Origin: Guadua angustifolia
Lineage: Eukaryota; Streptophyta; Magnoliopsida; Poales; Poaceae
DNA length: 64,000 bases
Assembly (NCBI GenBank): GCA_036346375.1
Contig: CM070508.1
Coordinates: forward strand, 18,978,852-19,042,851
Reading direction: 5' to 3'
Below the pieces are notes generated by a model. It made no database searches, had not been told where the DNA came from, and saw only the letters and a program-made list of their open reading frames with translations. This document shows positions 53,346-64,000 of the stretch, in pieces. A program made the position numbers and the translations under genes. The stretch's first letter is position 1. Each line of letters begins with the position of its first letter.

Positions 53346-56330
53346 CTAGGCCTCTTGAGTTCTCCATTTGAAAGGCTCTCCCTTTGGTGCATCTTTTGGC
53401 GTGTTGTCCCCGCTGCTGTCGCCAGGTTCGCTTGGCGGTGTTTCGCCTGATCTTGCTTGGGTTGGAGCTTTGCCACCCCGACACTCCTGGCAACAGAGGG
53501 CGACAAAAAGTTAGCATTATCAGTATGTGTAATTTCGAAAAGATTATTTTCTTCAATGAACTACGAAATTATTAGAAGAAAGAACGACTTGGCAGTGTTT
53601 GAAGGCTTTTCAGGAGGCAAAGGCTCACATATTTTACATCTTTTCACATTTCTATGTCGTTCTAGCAAACATCATAGGGAGGGCGCAATTAAGTAGCAAC
53701 AAGTGTCATGTTATCATCGCTGAGAAGACATGTCAATGGCTACCAGCATGTACGCGCGAAATAGCCATAGCATGTGCATCATCATGCATGCTCCGGACGA
53801 GGCCGTGCCGGCTAGCTATTCAAATGCTGTCATTTATCACATCGATGTGGACATCCTAACCTCAGTCTCGCATGTCCATGTTCAGCAAATTTTTGCCATT
53901 ATTTATTGGAGACTAAGGCCTTCATATGCCCACACCCACAGGCGATAACCAAGTTCAGCAAGCGTAAGTGCCGTCAATTCCTCATCTAAAGAGCTACACA
54001 ACATGTTATAACACTTGGCATCTGGTGCTCTTACTTCAGTTTTAAAGAGCAATTTCAAACAGCAATAACGTATAGACATAGATGGCAGTATTGCACGTCA
54101 CAAAATGTATCTTCCTCAATGGCAATATGACATCGCCCCCAAACTCCAACCACATTCCAGATAACTAGTACAACAAAGCAACACTTTCGCATTGGTAGAT
54201 AAAACCAGACAGGCAGTTTACATTTTAAAAAAAAAACCCAGAAAACATACAGTACCAATACTTCACTGTAACACGTTCCATCCACTCAAGCCAGAAAACA
54301 AAATGAAAATACAGTTTACTTACCATGGTCCAAACGCTCACAGCCATATTACAAAGTGCAATCGCCCAAAAGAAACCACAGCAACCCTCGTACACCATAG
54401 ATCCTTTTAGTTACTGCTGGTGCGTCATCCACCGACTGAACTTCTTCCATTTGACCATCAATGCAGATGAATTACCATGAAATCATGTCAGGCAAAAACA
54501 AACAAACAAACGAACGATTACAAAGGAAGAAAGAGTTAAACCAATGTAAAACAACACCAAACATTTGGTAATCAGAAGCACACAATCTTACATTCTCATA
54601 TTCATGAAAAGAAAATCGAAGGAACAACACAAGTTCAAATCCATCTAGCATGACTGAAAATGAGCAAGGTAATTGCACGTGAACAAGATATAGGTAGGAC
54701 TGAGCATTGAGCTCAGGGTTGCCAAAGACAATCAGGATTTCATAACTTGTACTCTGTCCATTTCACAACATAAGACACAGCAGTATGCAAGACTTCCTAA
54801 TATGAACCATTCTCTTCTGCCTCTCCACTAACCTTCAGTAGCTCATGTCTGCAGAGGCTTTCCAATCAAGGTCCTTGTCCTTGGTACTTGTCAAGCCGAG
54901 CTTCAACAAACAAACAATGCACGTCAGCAAGGACCTCCGCACAAGAAAAACAAAAGATTAAATCACAGGAGCTAATAATTCAGTATTCTTTCACGCCTCG
55001 ACCTTGGTATCATTTCCATTCTTCAACTTCCTCTTCTCCCTCTTCAACTTCTTCTTCTCCTTCTTCAACTTCCTCTTCAAGTTTAATTCTTGTTCCTCTT
55101 CCCCTTCAAGCTATTGTCCTCCACACAGTGTTCATTCTTGCTCATCGAATCACATTCTTCACAACTCAGATCTCTAACAGTACTAACCCTACCGATAGTA
55201 GAGAAAAACCAAATGTCACTAATCTGATGAAACAATATTTGCAACAAGAAAAATAAAATATTTATTTATTATTGAGACCATACCCTATAGGCTTCTCTGA
55301 TTTGTCACTAGGATGAATGCCATTCTCATCAGCATTGCCAGCAGTATTGCAAGCATATTCTTTCTCAAGCATGGTCAAAACGTCTGCTGTATAACCCCGG
55401 ATTTCCTCACAAACACAATACTTTGCTTCCACGTGAAGGTCCTCTCCGCTCAGCAGGGAATGAGCTTCCTTAGCCTCCTTTGCCATATCCTTCAAAACAT
55501 AATTGGTGGCAAGACGCTTGTCAACATAAAAAGAATAAATACCAAATTACGCAAGTGGCAGTTTGTTCTGGTAGGGGCAGGCAAATACCACCATGGCGGC
55601 AGCGGCGCTGGCGGCATTAGATTCAGTCCCTTTATAAAGCATAAGATTTAAGGCAGACCGCCGGACCTTATTGCCAAAGCTGACCATTTTGTGGTCGCAA
55701 AATCACATTCCAATGACTTGCACATCAACTGAGCCTCCATCATGATACACTGAAAACAACCGTTTGCAATTGGTGCAAAAAAAGTTAGCAAACATCAAGA
55801 GACAATTACTATTACTAGAATTAGGTAGGCCATGCAGCCCAGGATTACCACCAAGCCCGCAGCTGCAGCTGAAGATTCACCCTCTGACTGGATCATATGT
55901 CTTGCACACTCCTTGATCTGCCGGCTCAATTTGAGGTCTTCAAACATTAGAGCAGAACGACACCTCCCGAGAAACTTGTTCTCAGTCTTGATACACTACA
56001 AAATATTGATTGTTTTTGCAACGGCGAAATGAAGATAATTAGCAACTGAATTAATGAAACAAGTAGGGCAGGCCAAAGTATCCTTTTGCAGAGGCAGGAG
56101 GACCTTACCAGGCTGGCTGCATCACGCAGGACATTATATTCATCAGGAACGCCTTGTCCAATTGGCTCAGACTTGTGCTGGGCACAAAGAGTGGCAACTT
56201 GGCCAGCATTGTGGCTGAAATACTCCTCAAGGTATTTCTTGAATTTGTGCCACTGGACACAACGAGAACTGTACGGCACCAACCTTTCCCATCCCCATCG
56301 TTCTCAAGAAGTTCTTGACATGAAAATTAT
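53346..56330 (-). CDS. Unrecognised multi-exon plant gene (possibly degenerate)
   Basis: Minus-strand exon-like blocks with splice signals occur in order. First, 56109-56330: WERLVPYSSRCVQWHKFKKY, then LEEYFSHNAGQVATLC, donor GTAAGG. Second, 55849-55995: acceptor TTTTGTAG, FLGRCRSALMFEDLKLSRQI, donor GTAATC. Third, about 55620-55749: GNKVRRSALNLMLYKGTE, with a likely stop upstream in that frame. Fourth, about 55281-55521: ATNYVLKDMAKEAKEAHSLL then EEIRGYTADVLTMLEKEY. Last, 53346-53486: acceptor TTGCCAG, ECRGGKAPTQARSGETPPSE then GEPFKWRTQEA, TAG at 53348. I do not recognise the protein. It is arranged head to head with G1. Confidence 0.5.
53490..55260. other. Large intron-like interval of the minus-strand gene
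   Basis: AT-rich interval between the last and fourth exon-like blocks with no supported exon. A polypyrimidine simple repeat (CTTCAACTTCCTCTTCT, about three copies) lies at 55018-55080. Confidence 0.45.
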
Positions 56331-56689
56331 AGATCCAAAAAATCACATAAAAGGGGAAGGATGAAGAAGGATCTGACTCATGGGCCAGACTGTCGGAGAC
56401 CGATCCATCCCTTTTCTATTTGGCAAGGCCAGCAGACTGACGAGTGGGGCTCAGGCCCATGGGCAAAAACATCCTAGCACATAAGCAAATACAGTGAAAT
56501 GGAGTGAAAAAACGAAAATGGCCTACAAAATGGTGAAAATGTTACCAGCCCAATAAAAAACATCATCACGGAGTTATTTTTACAAATAGGACCAATTTAT
56601 CGTCATTTCTACGTAGACACCTCAATTGAGTCTCACCCACTCAATTTTCGCAAGAAAAAGAGCGGTGAGGTAAGCCAAAACCCCGACCT
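56331..56689. promoter_or_regulatory. Divergent promoter interval
   Basis: It lies between the first exon of the minus-strand gene and the leader of G1. Both would be transcribed away from it. No canonical TATA box is obvious; it ends in AAAAAGAGCGGTGAGG and a CT-rich start of the G1 leader. Confidence 0.4.
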
Positions 56690-59600
56690 CAGCTCCTCAG
56701 CCCGCGGCCATTTCTTCCTCTCTTACTTCCCTCCATACTCCTCACAGGGTCTCTCCTCTCCATTCTTGGGGACCTGATTGGAAGGAGGCCCAGGAGGTGT
56801 GGCACACAGCCGAGTGGCGACCAAGACTGGGTTTGGGCTGTTGTCTTCTTCGAGCAGGGCCGCTGTTCTTCCTCGACCTCTTTGGAATTCGGATAAGACC
56901 GGCTCCAGGAGGTACTGGCCAATCTTCTTTACGTCCCTTTAGGTTCTAGACTTTTCTCTTTGTTAAACTCTAATTCTTGCAGCTTGTGAATGTTTCAGTA
57001 TGAGCAGATACTCGGAGAAGGAAAAAGGTATGGGTAAGGTACCTCTAGAACCTACCAATGCCGAAAAGAAAAGGAAGCTGCAAGAAGTTGCTGCAGCAGA
57101 CAAAGATCCTGATGGTCTTCAGATAGGGGAAGTTTGCCTCTCCACGCAATCACGGCACTCTAGGTTCGCAAACTTGTTCAGAGGATGACAGTTCAGAGAA
57201 GTGGTCGGTGGAATCAGAGAAGCAATCCTCCAAAGATGGAGATGGGGTGAGAGTGGACATTGTCAAGAAGCAGCGAGAAACCACGAAAGCTCTTAATGGA
57301 AATATTGTCTTTTCACTCTGCTTGTACCTCTTCTGCGGTTGACAAGACCAGGTTAATTATTTTGTCATTAGGTGTAGATGAATTTTTCCTCATGGTATTT
57401 TTTCATACAAGTATAACTTTATAGGTTTTAGTTGCACAATACTTCTGCTAATGTATAAGTAATGGGGTGTCCACATATTATTTGAGGGGTGGGGTTACTG
57501 TGATTTTTGTTAGGATATTTGCAGTACTAAGCCCTTCTCTTGAAGAAATATGTGTATTAGACTCTGATGCATGTTAATACTAAGGATTCAATGCTTAATT
57601 GCTTTTGTGTGCGCGTGGAACAGAATCCCTGAGGCTAGTGTACTGTAACGTCATGATTGTGAGGTGCCTTGTTGACCGGGGGAGGGGAGGGGATGGTTTT
57701 GATATGATTCTTCTTCTTAGGATATTGGTAGTATTGACTAAGCTCTCCTCTTAGAGTAATATGTGTAATTGACACTCAGGTTAATATCAATAAAGCAATG
57801 CTTGTTTTTTTTTTGTGGAATAGAATCCCCGAGTCTAGTATACTATAGGAAGCTTGTCATTGGAGAAGAAGGGTCAGGTGCTATACCGATAATACATGAT
57901 ATATCGTGGATTTGGCAAACGAAGAGATTTAATGCTGACGTAACGCTGGTGTGTGTTGGATCATTTGGTGCATGCCTGTGGCAGTATACAAAACCCAAGA
58001 ACAAAACTGAAGATGTTGAGAGTATTCATGAGGCTGAAGAGAAAATTGATTTGGAAGTTAGGTAGACTAAGATTGACATTGTTAACTTAACAATGAGATC
58101 TTTTGGAATCTTCTTGGCACTTACTTCTTTTTTGTTGTTGTTGCTATTGTCCAGCAAACTCTTTCAATGTTTCCTACAAAGTTTTGCGAATGTAATCCAA
58201 AGAATGAGAAATTTATTGCAATTGGTCGTGTAAGACAAGAGGACGGAAGAGGTGAAGTGTATATCGCTGATTGTACCAAACCTGAAGTGAACATTTTGGA
58301 TAATAGACCATATGAGGTAAAGAGAGATTACCTGATTTGTTCATTTATGATACATTACTACTTATTTTGCTTTTTCAACATAAATATGATTAGTCTGCAT
58401 TAAAGTTTTTTTAGCCAAATCTACAATTAAGGGATTATGTTATTTTAACATTTCGAGCTGTCTATGTTCATTTAGGGCTTTAAGTGTATTAATTTGACCT
58501 CGCTTTCTTGGAGTATGGACGGAATGTATCTTCTCATAACATGCCGACAATCAAAGGGTTTTGTGGTACTTAATTGCAAGAACAAGCCTCGTCCTTAGGT
58601 TGCACGCTTTAAGTGTATAGATGATAAAGCTGACTTCGTTGGGATATTCCACCGCAAGATTCCTCAATTTTTCGTAGCTACTTCTGATGGTCATTTGCAG
58701 GTAACACAAAATTGATGAACTTTACTGTATATTTGATACTTATTTTGTATCTTTTAGCTTTGACGGCTATTATTTGTTGCGTGTATGTTCAACTCTATAA
58801 TATAAAAGACGAGAAGACACTACTACAACCGCATGCTTCAAAAGAATTTGAAAGAAGGTGCAACCAGTTAATAAGCCTAGTTTAAATGTAAGCACAATTG
58901 CTATAGAGAGGTTGTTTAACGGCTGACTATGGAGTGCAAGCACATTACGCTGATATTTTATGACCATAGGAAATTTGAAATTGGAATATACGGGATATCA
59001 ATCAACAAAGGTGGTACTTTGCTAGCCTGCTCAAGGTAAGGTGTATTGAATTGTTACTGAAATTTGTATCAAGTTTGATACAGAATTTAAAAGCATAGAA
59101 CTACACACAGGTTGGATGGGAAAATAATGGTCTGTGACGTTATACCAGCTGAGGGACATGGAAACACAGGGTAATATTCTTGTCTCATAATTCACTAATT
59201 AGTCTATTAACTCATAAATTTGATATTTGCTGCAGCGTTTTTTAGCAATATAATATAGTCTTGAACTCCCCATCCAGCATTACGAGTCAATGGTCAAGGT
59301 AAAGTTAAATCAAATAGTGTTTATGCTTTTAAAAGAATATATATAGTCTACTTTATTCACTTCAACTATCGCCAAAGTCTAGGTTTCACCTCTGAACTCC
59401 ACAACTGGAATAAAACAACCCCTCAAGTATCCTATCTGGATAGAAAACACTCTTGAGGGCGGTTTGAGACGGTGTAGCATTGACGTGGCGTGGTTTTGCT
59501 AACGTGATACACACAAGTCTCCTCTCTTCTCTCTCTAGTCTGCCCATGCAACCACGTCGTCCCGCTCAATGACCCGCCATCCCACACAATGAGAGAGCGA

Positions 59601-59964
59601 ACACAAGTATGCAAATTGAGCCCCGTCAATTCAAAACCACTTCAAACCAGGTTGAGGGGTCTTTTTATCCAGTTGGTAGTTGAGTGAAGCCTAGACTTTG
59701 GCAAGAGTTGAGTGGGTGTAAAGTAGACTTTTTCTTCTTTTTTTTACCTCTGGTCAGCATAATTAAATGATACAAATTTTGCAGAAAATTGGTGAACTGT
59801 CTTGTTGCAGTTGATGATAAGCAGGTTACCATTTACTCAGCTTGTGATGCAAGTTACTACTTATGATTTCAGGATCTTTTTGAAATACATGAACTCTTTT
59901 TTCTTCTCGACTAACTGAGCTATATTTTGTTGTATGCATGTAGGGATTTGAATTGCGACATGTG
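56690..59964 (+). pseudogene. WD40-like gene G1 (frameshifted, 3'-truncated)
   Basis: A leader with intron 56912-56982 (GTACTG...TTGCAG) is followed by ATG at 57000 (MSRYSEKEKGMGKVPLEPTN). A 35-bp deletion relative to G2 near 57154 shifts the frame. Later exons: 57824-58061 (YYRKLVIGEEGSGAIPIIHD, GACLWQYTKP); 58155-58316 (KFCECNPKNEKFIAIGR); 58476-58700 (LSWSMDGMYLLI, FVVLNCKNK, TAG, FKCIDDKADFVGIF, VATSDGHLQ); 58970-59035 (ISINKGGTLLACS); 59111-59170 (LDGKIMVCDVIPAEGHG); 59785-59848 (VNCLVAVDDKQVTIY, GC donor); 59944-59964, cut off. The alternating strands and SWSxDG/SINKGGTLLA motifs suggest a WD40-type propeller; the exact family is unknown. Confidence 0.68.
57480..57840. repeat. Diverged tandem duplication including an exon start in G1
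   Basis: GTTAGGATATTTGCAGTACTAAG...GTGGAACAGAATCCCTGAGGCTAGTGTACTGTA (57510-57648) is repeated, diverged, as TTAGGATATTGGTAGTATTGACTAAG...GTGGAATAGAATCCCCGAGTCTAGTATACTATA (57717-57846). The second copy supplies the acceptor of the 57824 exon; the first would be a dead duplicate. Confidence 0.8.
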
Positions 59965-60094
59965 TCCTCTCTTACTTCCCTCCATAGTCAGCAATTGTCC
60001 TCTCTTACTTCCATAGTACAACAACAATTGTCCTCTCTTACTTCCCTCCATAGTTAGTCGTTAGGCTAGGCATAGTAACTGGTTACAATTGTAC
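59965..60094. other. Filler DNA at the inverted-duplication junction
   Basis: Between the cut end of G1 and the start of the inverted copy there are three full or partial copies of CCTCTCTTACTTCCCTCCATAG with short spacers (CAATTG, AACAACAACAATTG, TAGTCGTTAGG). A fourth piece, TACTTCCCTCCATAGTCAG, leads into the arm. This motif matches the G1 leader at 56716 and the window's right edge, so the filler is built from local templates. Confidence 0.7.
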
Positions 60095-63000
60095 TTCCCT
60101 CCATAGTCAGTCGTTAAACAGACCCTCCATAACAATTGTGCTTGCACTTAAACTAAGCATACAAACCAGTTAGACCTTCTTTCAAATTCTTTTAAAGCAT
60201 ACAGTCGTAATAGTGTCTTCTCGTGTTTTATATTATAAAGCTGAACATACACATAACAAATAATAGCTGTTAAAGCTGAGAGATACAAAATAAGTATCAA
60301 ATATACAGCAAAATTCATCAATTTTGTGTTACCTGCAGATGACCATCAGAAGTAGCTACGAAAATTGGAGGAATCTTACGGTGGAATACCCCAACGAAGT
60401 CAGCTTTATCATCTATACACTTATAGCGTGCAACTCAAGGACGAAGCTTGTTCTTGCAATTAAGTACCACAAAACTCTTAGATTGTCGGTATGTTATGGG
60501 AAGATACATTCCGTCCATACTCTAAGAAAACGAGGTAAAGTCAATACACTCAAGGCCCAAAATTAACATAGGCAGCGCGAAATGTTAAAATAACCTAATC
60601 CCTTAAGTGTAGATTTGGCTAAAAAAACTTTAATGTTGACTAATCATATTTATGTTGAAAGAGCAAAATAAGTAGAAATGGATCATAAATGAACAAATCA
60701 GGTAATCCTTCTTTACCTCATAAGCTGTATTATCCGAACTGTCCACTTTAGGTTTGGTACAATCAGCGATATACACTTCACCTCTTCCGTCCTTTTGTCT
60801 TACACGGCCAATTGCAACAAATTTCTCATTCTTTGGATTACATTCGCAAAACTTTGCAGGAAACTTCCAAAGAGTTTGCTGAACAACAACAACAACAAAA
60901 AAGAAGTGCCAAGGAGGTTCGAAAAGATCTTTCTTAAGTTAACAAAGTCAACATTAGTCCACCTAACGTCCAAATCAATTTTCTCTTCGGCCTTATGAAT
61001 ACTCTCAGCATCTTTAGTTTTCTTCTTGGGTTTTGTATACTGCCACAGGCATACACCAAATTATCCAGCACACACCAGCGCTGCGTCAGCATTAAATCTC
61101 TTCGGTTACCAAATCCACGACATATCATATATTATCGGTATAGCACCAGAGCCTTGTTCTCCAATGGCAAGCTTACCATAGTATACTTGCCTCAGAGATT
61201 CTATTCCACACAAAAAAATCAAGCGTTGCATTATTGATATTAACCTGAGTGTCAATTACACATAATCCTCTAAAACGAGAGCTTAGTCAATACTACCAAT
61301 ATCCTAAGAAGGAAAAATCACACCAAACCACCCGATCCCACGGTCAATAAGGCACCTCACAACCATGACATTACAGTATACTAGCCTCAGGGATTTTGTT
61401 CCACGCACACACAAAAGCAATTAAGCATTGAATCATTAGTACTAACATGTATCAGAGTCCAATACACATATTCCTTCAAGAGGAGGGCCCAGTACTGCCA
61501 ATATCCTAACAAGAATCATAATAACCACACCCCTCAAACAATATTAGGGCATCCAATAACTTATATATTAGCAGAAGCATTGTGCAACTAAAACCTATAA
61601 GGTTATCTTGTATGAAAAAAATACCATGAAGAAAAATTCAGCTACACCTAATGACAAAATAATCAACATGGTTTTGTCAACCGTAGAAGAGGTACAGGCG
61701 GATAGAAAAGACAATATTACCATTAAGAGCTTTCGTGGCTTCTCGCTGCTTCTTGACAATCTCCACTCTCACGCCATCTCCATCTCAGGAGGACTGCACC
61801 TCTGATTCCACCGACCACTCCTCTGAACCTGAAAGACCATGTGGAGGTCTATCCTTGTTTGTGATGAGTAATTGACTGGAGTTGAGCTTGGTTTGAATTG
61901 AGTTTGATTTGAATTGGATTTTCGATGTGAAGCAATTTGAGTGTTGGTTGCTTTTCCCAGTGCTACCCGCGTGGAAGCAGTAGCATTGGACCGCTTAGCG
62001 TAATTAAGATTGATAAATGATTTTGTGATGATCATTGAATATATATGTGGGCATTGCTATGTGAAAGGTTTTCCTTGTCTTTGATGGTTGCAGAGCGGCG
62101 GTGCTAGGTCATGGTGAGGCGGAGGATGACCGGACTAGGCGAGAGCGTCGAGGTCGAACGGTCGGAGATCGGGAAGATGATCGGAGGCGAGTCCGGGCAA
62201 GCCAAGAAGATAAGGAAAGGAGATGATGCTAGCTAGATCGCGTGGATCAATGAGGGCCGTCGGATTGCGGTCTAGTTGATAGGTTAGCGGGTCTAGGTAG
62301 TATGCTTTGAAAACCGTGCAAGAAAAACCCAGATGTGTGTGGGTTTTGGGTTAGCCCTTGCATGGGCGTGTGAGTGGGTCAATCCTAGCCCTTAGATGAG
62401 TGTCCTAGGGTTGAGGACTCATCCAAGGGTGGTAGGTGGCCCAAGAGTTGTATAAATAGGGGTGGAGGGTGGCCTCCTCCTTGAAGGTTTGAGTTGCTCC
62501 TTTGAGCTTTGCCCACATGAAGTGAGGCTTTGTAAACCTTCCCACCGAAATACAAAGAAATTTCTTTGCATCATTGTGAATTTAAATTACGCATTTACAT
62601 TATGTCTTTACTTTGCTAATTTAAATTCAGCATTTACTTTACGCAATTACTTTCGCAATTTACATTCATGCAATTTGGATTTGCCTCCCTCCATCTAAAT
62701 CTGATCTTGGATGACTTGAGTGTGTTCATATGGTTTTACATCTATTTTGCACTCTTTGATTGAGTAGAGATCATCTCTTCTTTCAAGTTCCAGTTCTGTC
62801 GAACTTGTTCTTCGTGATAGCAGTTAGTCTTTGATTTTTAGAAAAATCTAGAAAAATCCTTTTTGATTGATTCTTATTGGAGATTGTGCGGAACTCCTAT
62901 ATCCATCTGCAGAAAAACTTTGGAGTTCACTGGTTTCATAGTTTGGGTGCCATGAGGTGAAAACCGAGCCCCAAATTTTCTGGTCGAAGTTCCTGACTGT

Positions 63001-64000
63001 CTGTGTTCATAGATTTATGATGATTTTTCTACATGGCTTTTTGATCTGAATTTTGGTGGAGATCTTCACGACTCATCTGCTCATAGGGAGAAAATTTCTC
63101 ATAATTTTGTGAGCAGCAGAAACCCACCAACCTCCTGTTCAAACTAAAGACAGATTCTGGAAATATCTGCTTTTGCTTTTCTAAAAGAGACTTTTGTGTT
63201 TTGGCTTGATCTCTTTTAGAAAAGAAGTATTTGAATTGATTCCTCTTTCTTTTGGACACTTGACAACCAGGATTGTGATTGAAAAATCCCTCACATATTT
63301 TATGGATAATATTCATGTAAGCTAGGGATGCACATAGTTGTCTAGTCGTTCCGGTTTTTGCGGGTTTTTCACGATTTCCCTTGCGCGATCTTTTCTCGGT
63401 TTTAGTTGGAGTATTTTGGGGGAAAATTTATTTGCGACCATTCACCCCCCCTCTGTTCGCCATCTCGATCCTTCAGAACCGTCATCCTCTGAACAGGTTT
63501 GTGAACCTGGAGTGCCCTGTGTGTCCCTCTCGTCATAGGACACTTCATGCCGTGACCGCAGGGAGCGGCGAACTTCCCCTATCCGAAGACCACCAGGATC
63601 TTTGTTTTCTACAGCAACTTCTTGTAGCTTCTTTTTCTTTTCGACATCGGTAGGTTCTGGAGATACCTTACCGTTACCTTTTCCCTTCTCCGAGTATCTG
63701 CTCATACTGGAACACTCACAAGCTACAAGAATTAGTGTTTAAAAAAAAAGAAAAGTGTAGAATCTAAAGGGGCGGAAAGAAGACTAGCAAGTAACTCATA
63801 GAGCAGGTCTTATCCGAATTCCGAAGAGGTCAAGGAAGAACGGCGGCCCTGCCCGAAGAAGACGACGACAGACAAACCATAGGTGCAGGTCGTCACTCGG
63901 CCTGTGCACCGCCTCCCCGCCGCGGCCACCTTCCCCCGGCCTCCTTCCAATCGGGCCACCAAGAACGGAGAGGAAAGACACTGTGAGGACTATGGAGGGA
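60095..64000 (-). pseudogene. WD40-like gene G2, inverted copy (split by a solo LTR)
   Basis: On the minus strand the leader (63985-63720) and ATG at 63705 (MSRYSEKGKGNGKVSPEPTD) match G1, and the 35 bp missing from G1 are present. After the solo LTR, the frame resumes at 61829. Exons match those of G1 around 61210-60970 (KLAIGEQGSGAIPIIYD, with stops), 60880-60720 (KFCECNPKNEKFVAIGR) and 60560-60345 (SMDGMYLPITYRQSK, FVATSDGHLQ). The inverted homology ends near 60095, so the last exons of G1 have no counterpart. Its promoter would be beyond the window. Confidence 0.68.
61830..63475 (+). mobile_element. Solo LTR, copia-type, in G2
   Basis: It starts TGAAAGACCATGTGGAGG and ends CCATTCACCCCCCCTCTG...CGATCCTTCA. 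The 5-bp TSD GAACC is at 61825-61829 and 63476-63480. A TATA-like TATAAATA lies at 62451-62458 on the plus strand. It is 1.65 kb with no internal region. Removing it and one GAACC restores continuity with G1 (CAGAGGATGACGGTTCAGAGG on the minus strand). Confidence 0.92.

Noticed and set aside
1..64000. tRNA, rRNA or organellar insertion
   Set aside because: Nothing in either strand looked like a tRNA cloverleaf with conserved arms, rRNA core or plastid gene; the only tRNA-related sites are the retrotransposon primer-binding sites. A tRNAscan and rRNA search would settle this.

Overview
This is nuclear DNA from a plant, almost certainly a grass (Poaceae). It is dominated by grass-type transposable elements (CACTA/En-Spm, Tat-like Ty3/gypsy, Ty1/copia, hAT, Tourist-like MITE) and holds broken remains of intron-containing plant genes. 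I see no bacterial or organellar genes, no rRNA or tRNA gene and no CRISPR array. Nearly every coding stretch is interrupted by stops or frameshifts. I worked by eye, so exon edges and family names are inferences unless a terminal motif or target-site duplication (TSD) is given.

Left third (1-27784): a nest of five elements. A gypsy element C (4372-13335, minus) sits inside a CACTA transposon D (296-18490, 3-bp TSD AAT). D sits inside the 3' LTR of a copia-like element A (LTR pieces 233-295 and 18491-20983). A appears to sit in the 3' end of copia-like element B (LTR 21343-23207). B sits inside a second CACTA, E, whose right end is at 27784. D and E carry decayed copies of the same second CACTA gene; D also keeps remnants of a TNP2-type transposase.

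Middle (27785-50470): E ends at a splice donor in a truncated copy (copy 3) of a WD40-like gene. The last visible exon of that copy is split by a hAT-type transposon (28741-32000, 8-bp TSD ATTGCACA). The hAT carries a host-gene-like fragment and a copia solo LTR. To the right lies a minus-strand pseudogene of the plant TDBD/PHD-finger/acetyltransferase family (IDM1-like). One of its exons is split by an 11.7-kb Tat-like gypsy element F (36577-48288, 5-bp TSD ACACC). F has gag-protease-RT-dual RNase H-integrase on the minus strand. On the opposite strand it has a coiled-coil ORF with its own TATA-like box and a plausible intron.

Right third (50471-64000): a foldback MITE-like structure, an unrecognised plus-strand exon, and an unrecognised minus-strand multi-exon gene (53346-56330). 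That gene diverges from the WD40-like gene G1 (56690-59964). G1 is followed by an inverted second copy, G2 (60095 to the window end). The junction is filler DNA made of repeated short pieces of the gene's own leader. G2 is interrupted by a copia-type solo LTR (61830-63475, TSD GAACC). Together with copy 3 the window holds three degenerate copies of one gene. I find no clear new functional system; the most unusual features are the layered insertion history, the antisense transcription unit inside F and the inverted-duplication junction.
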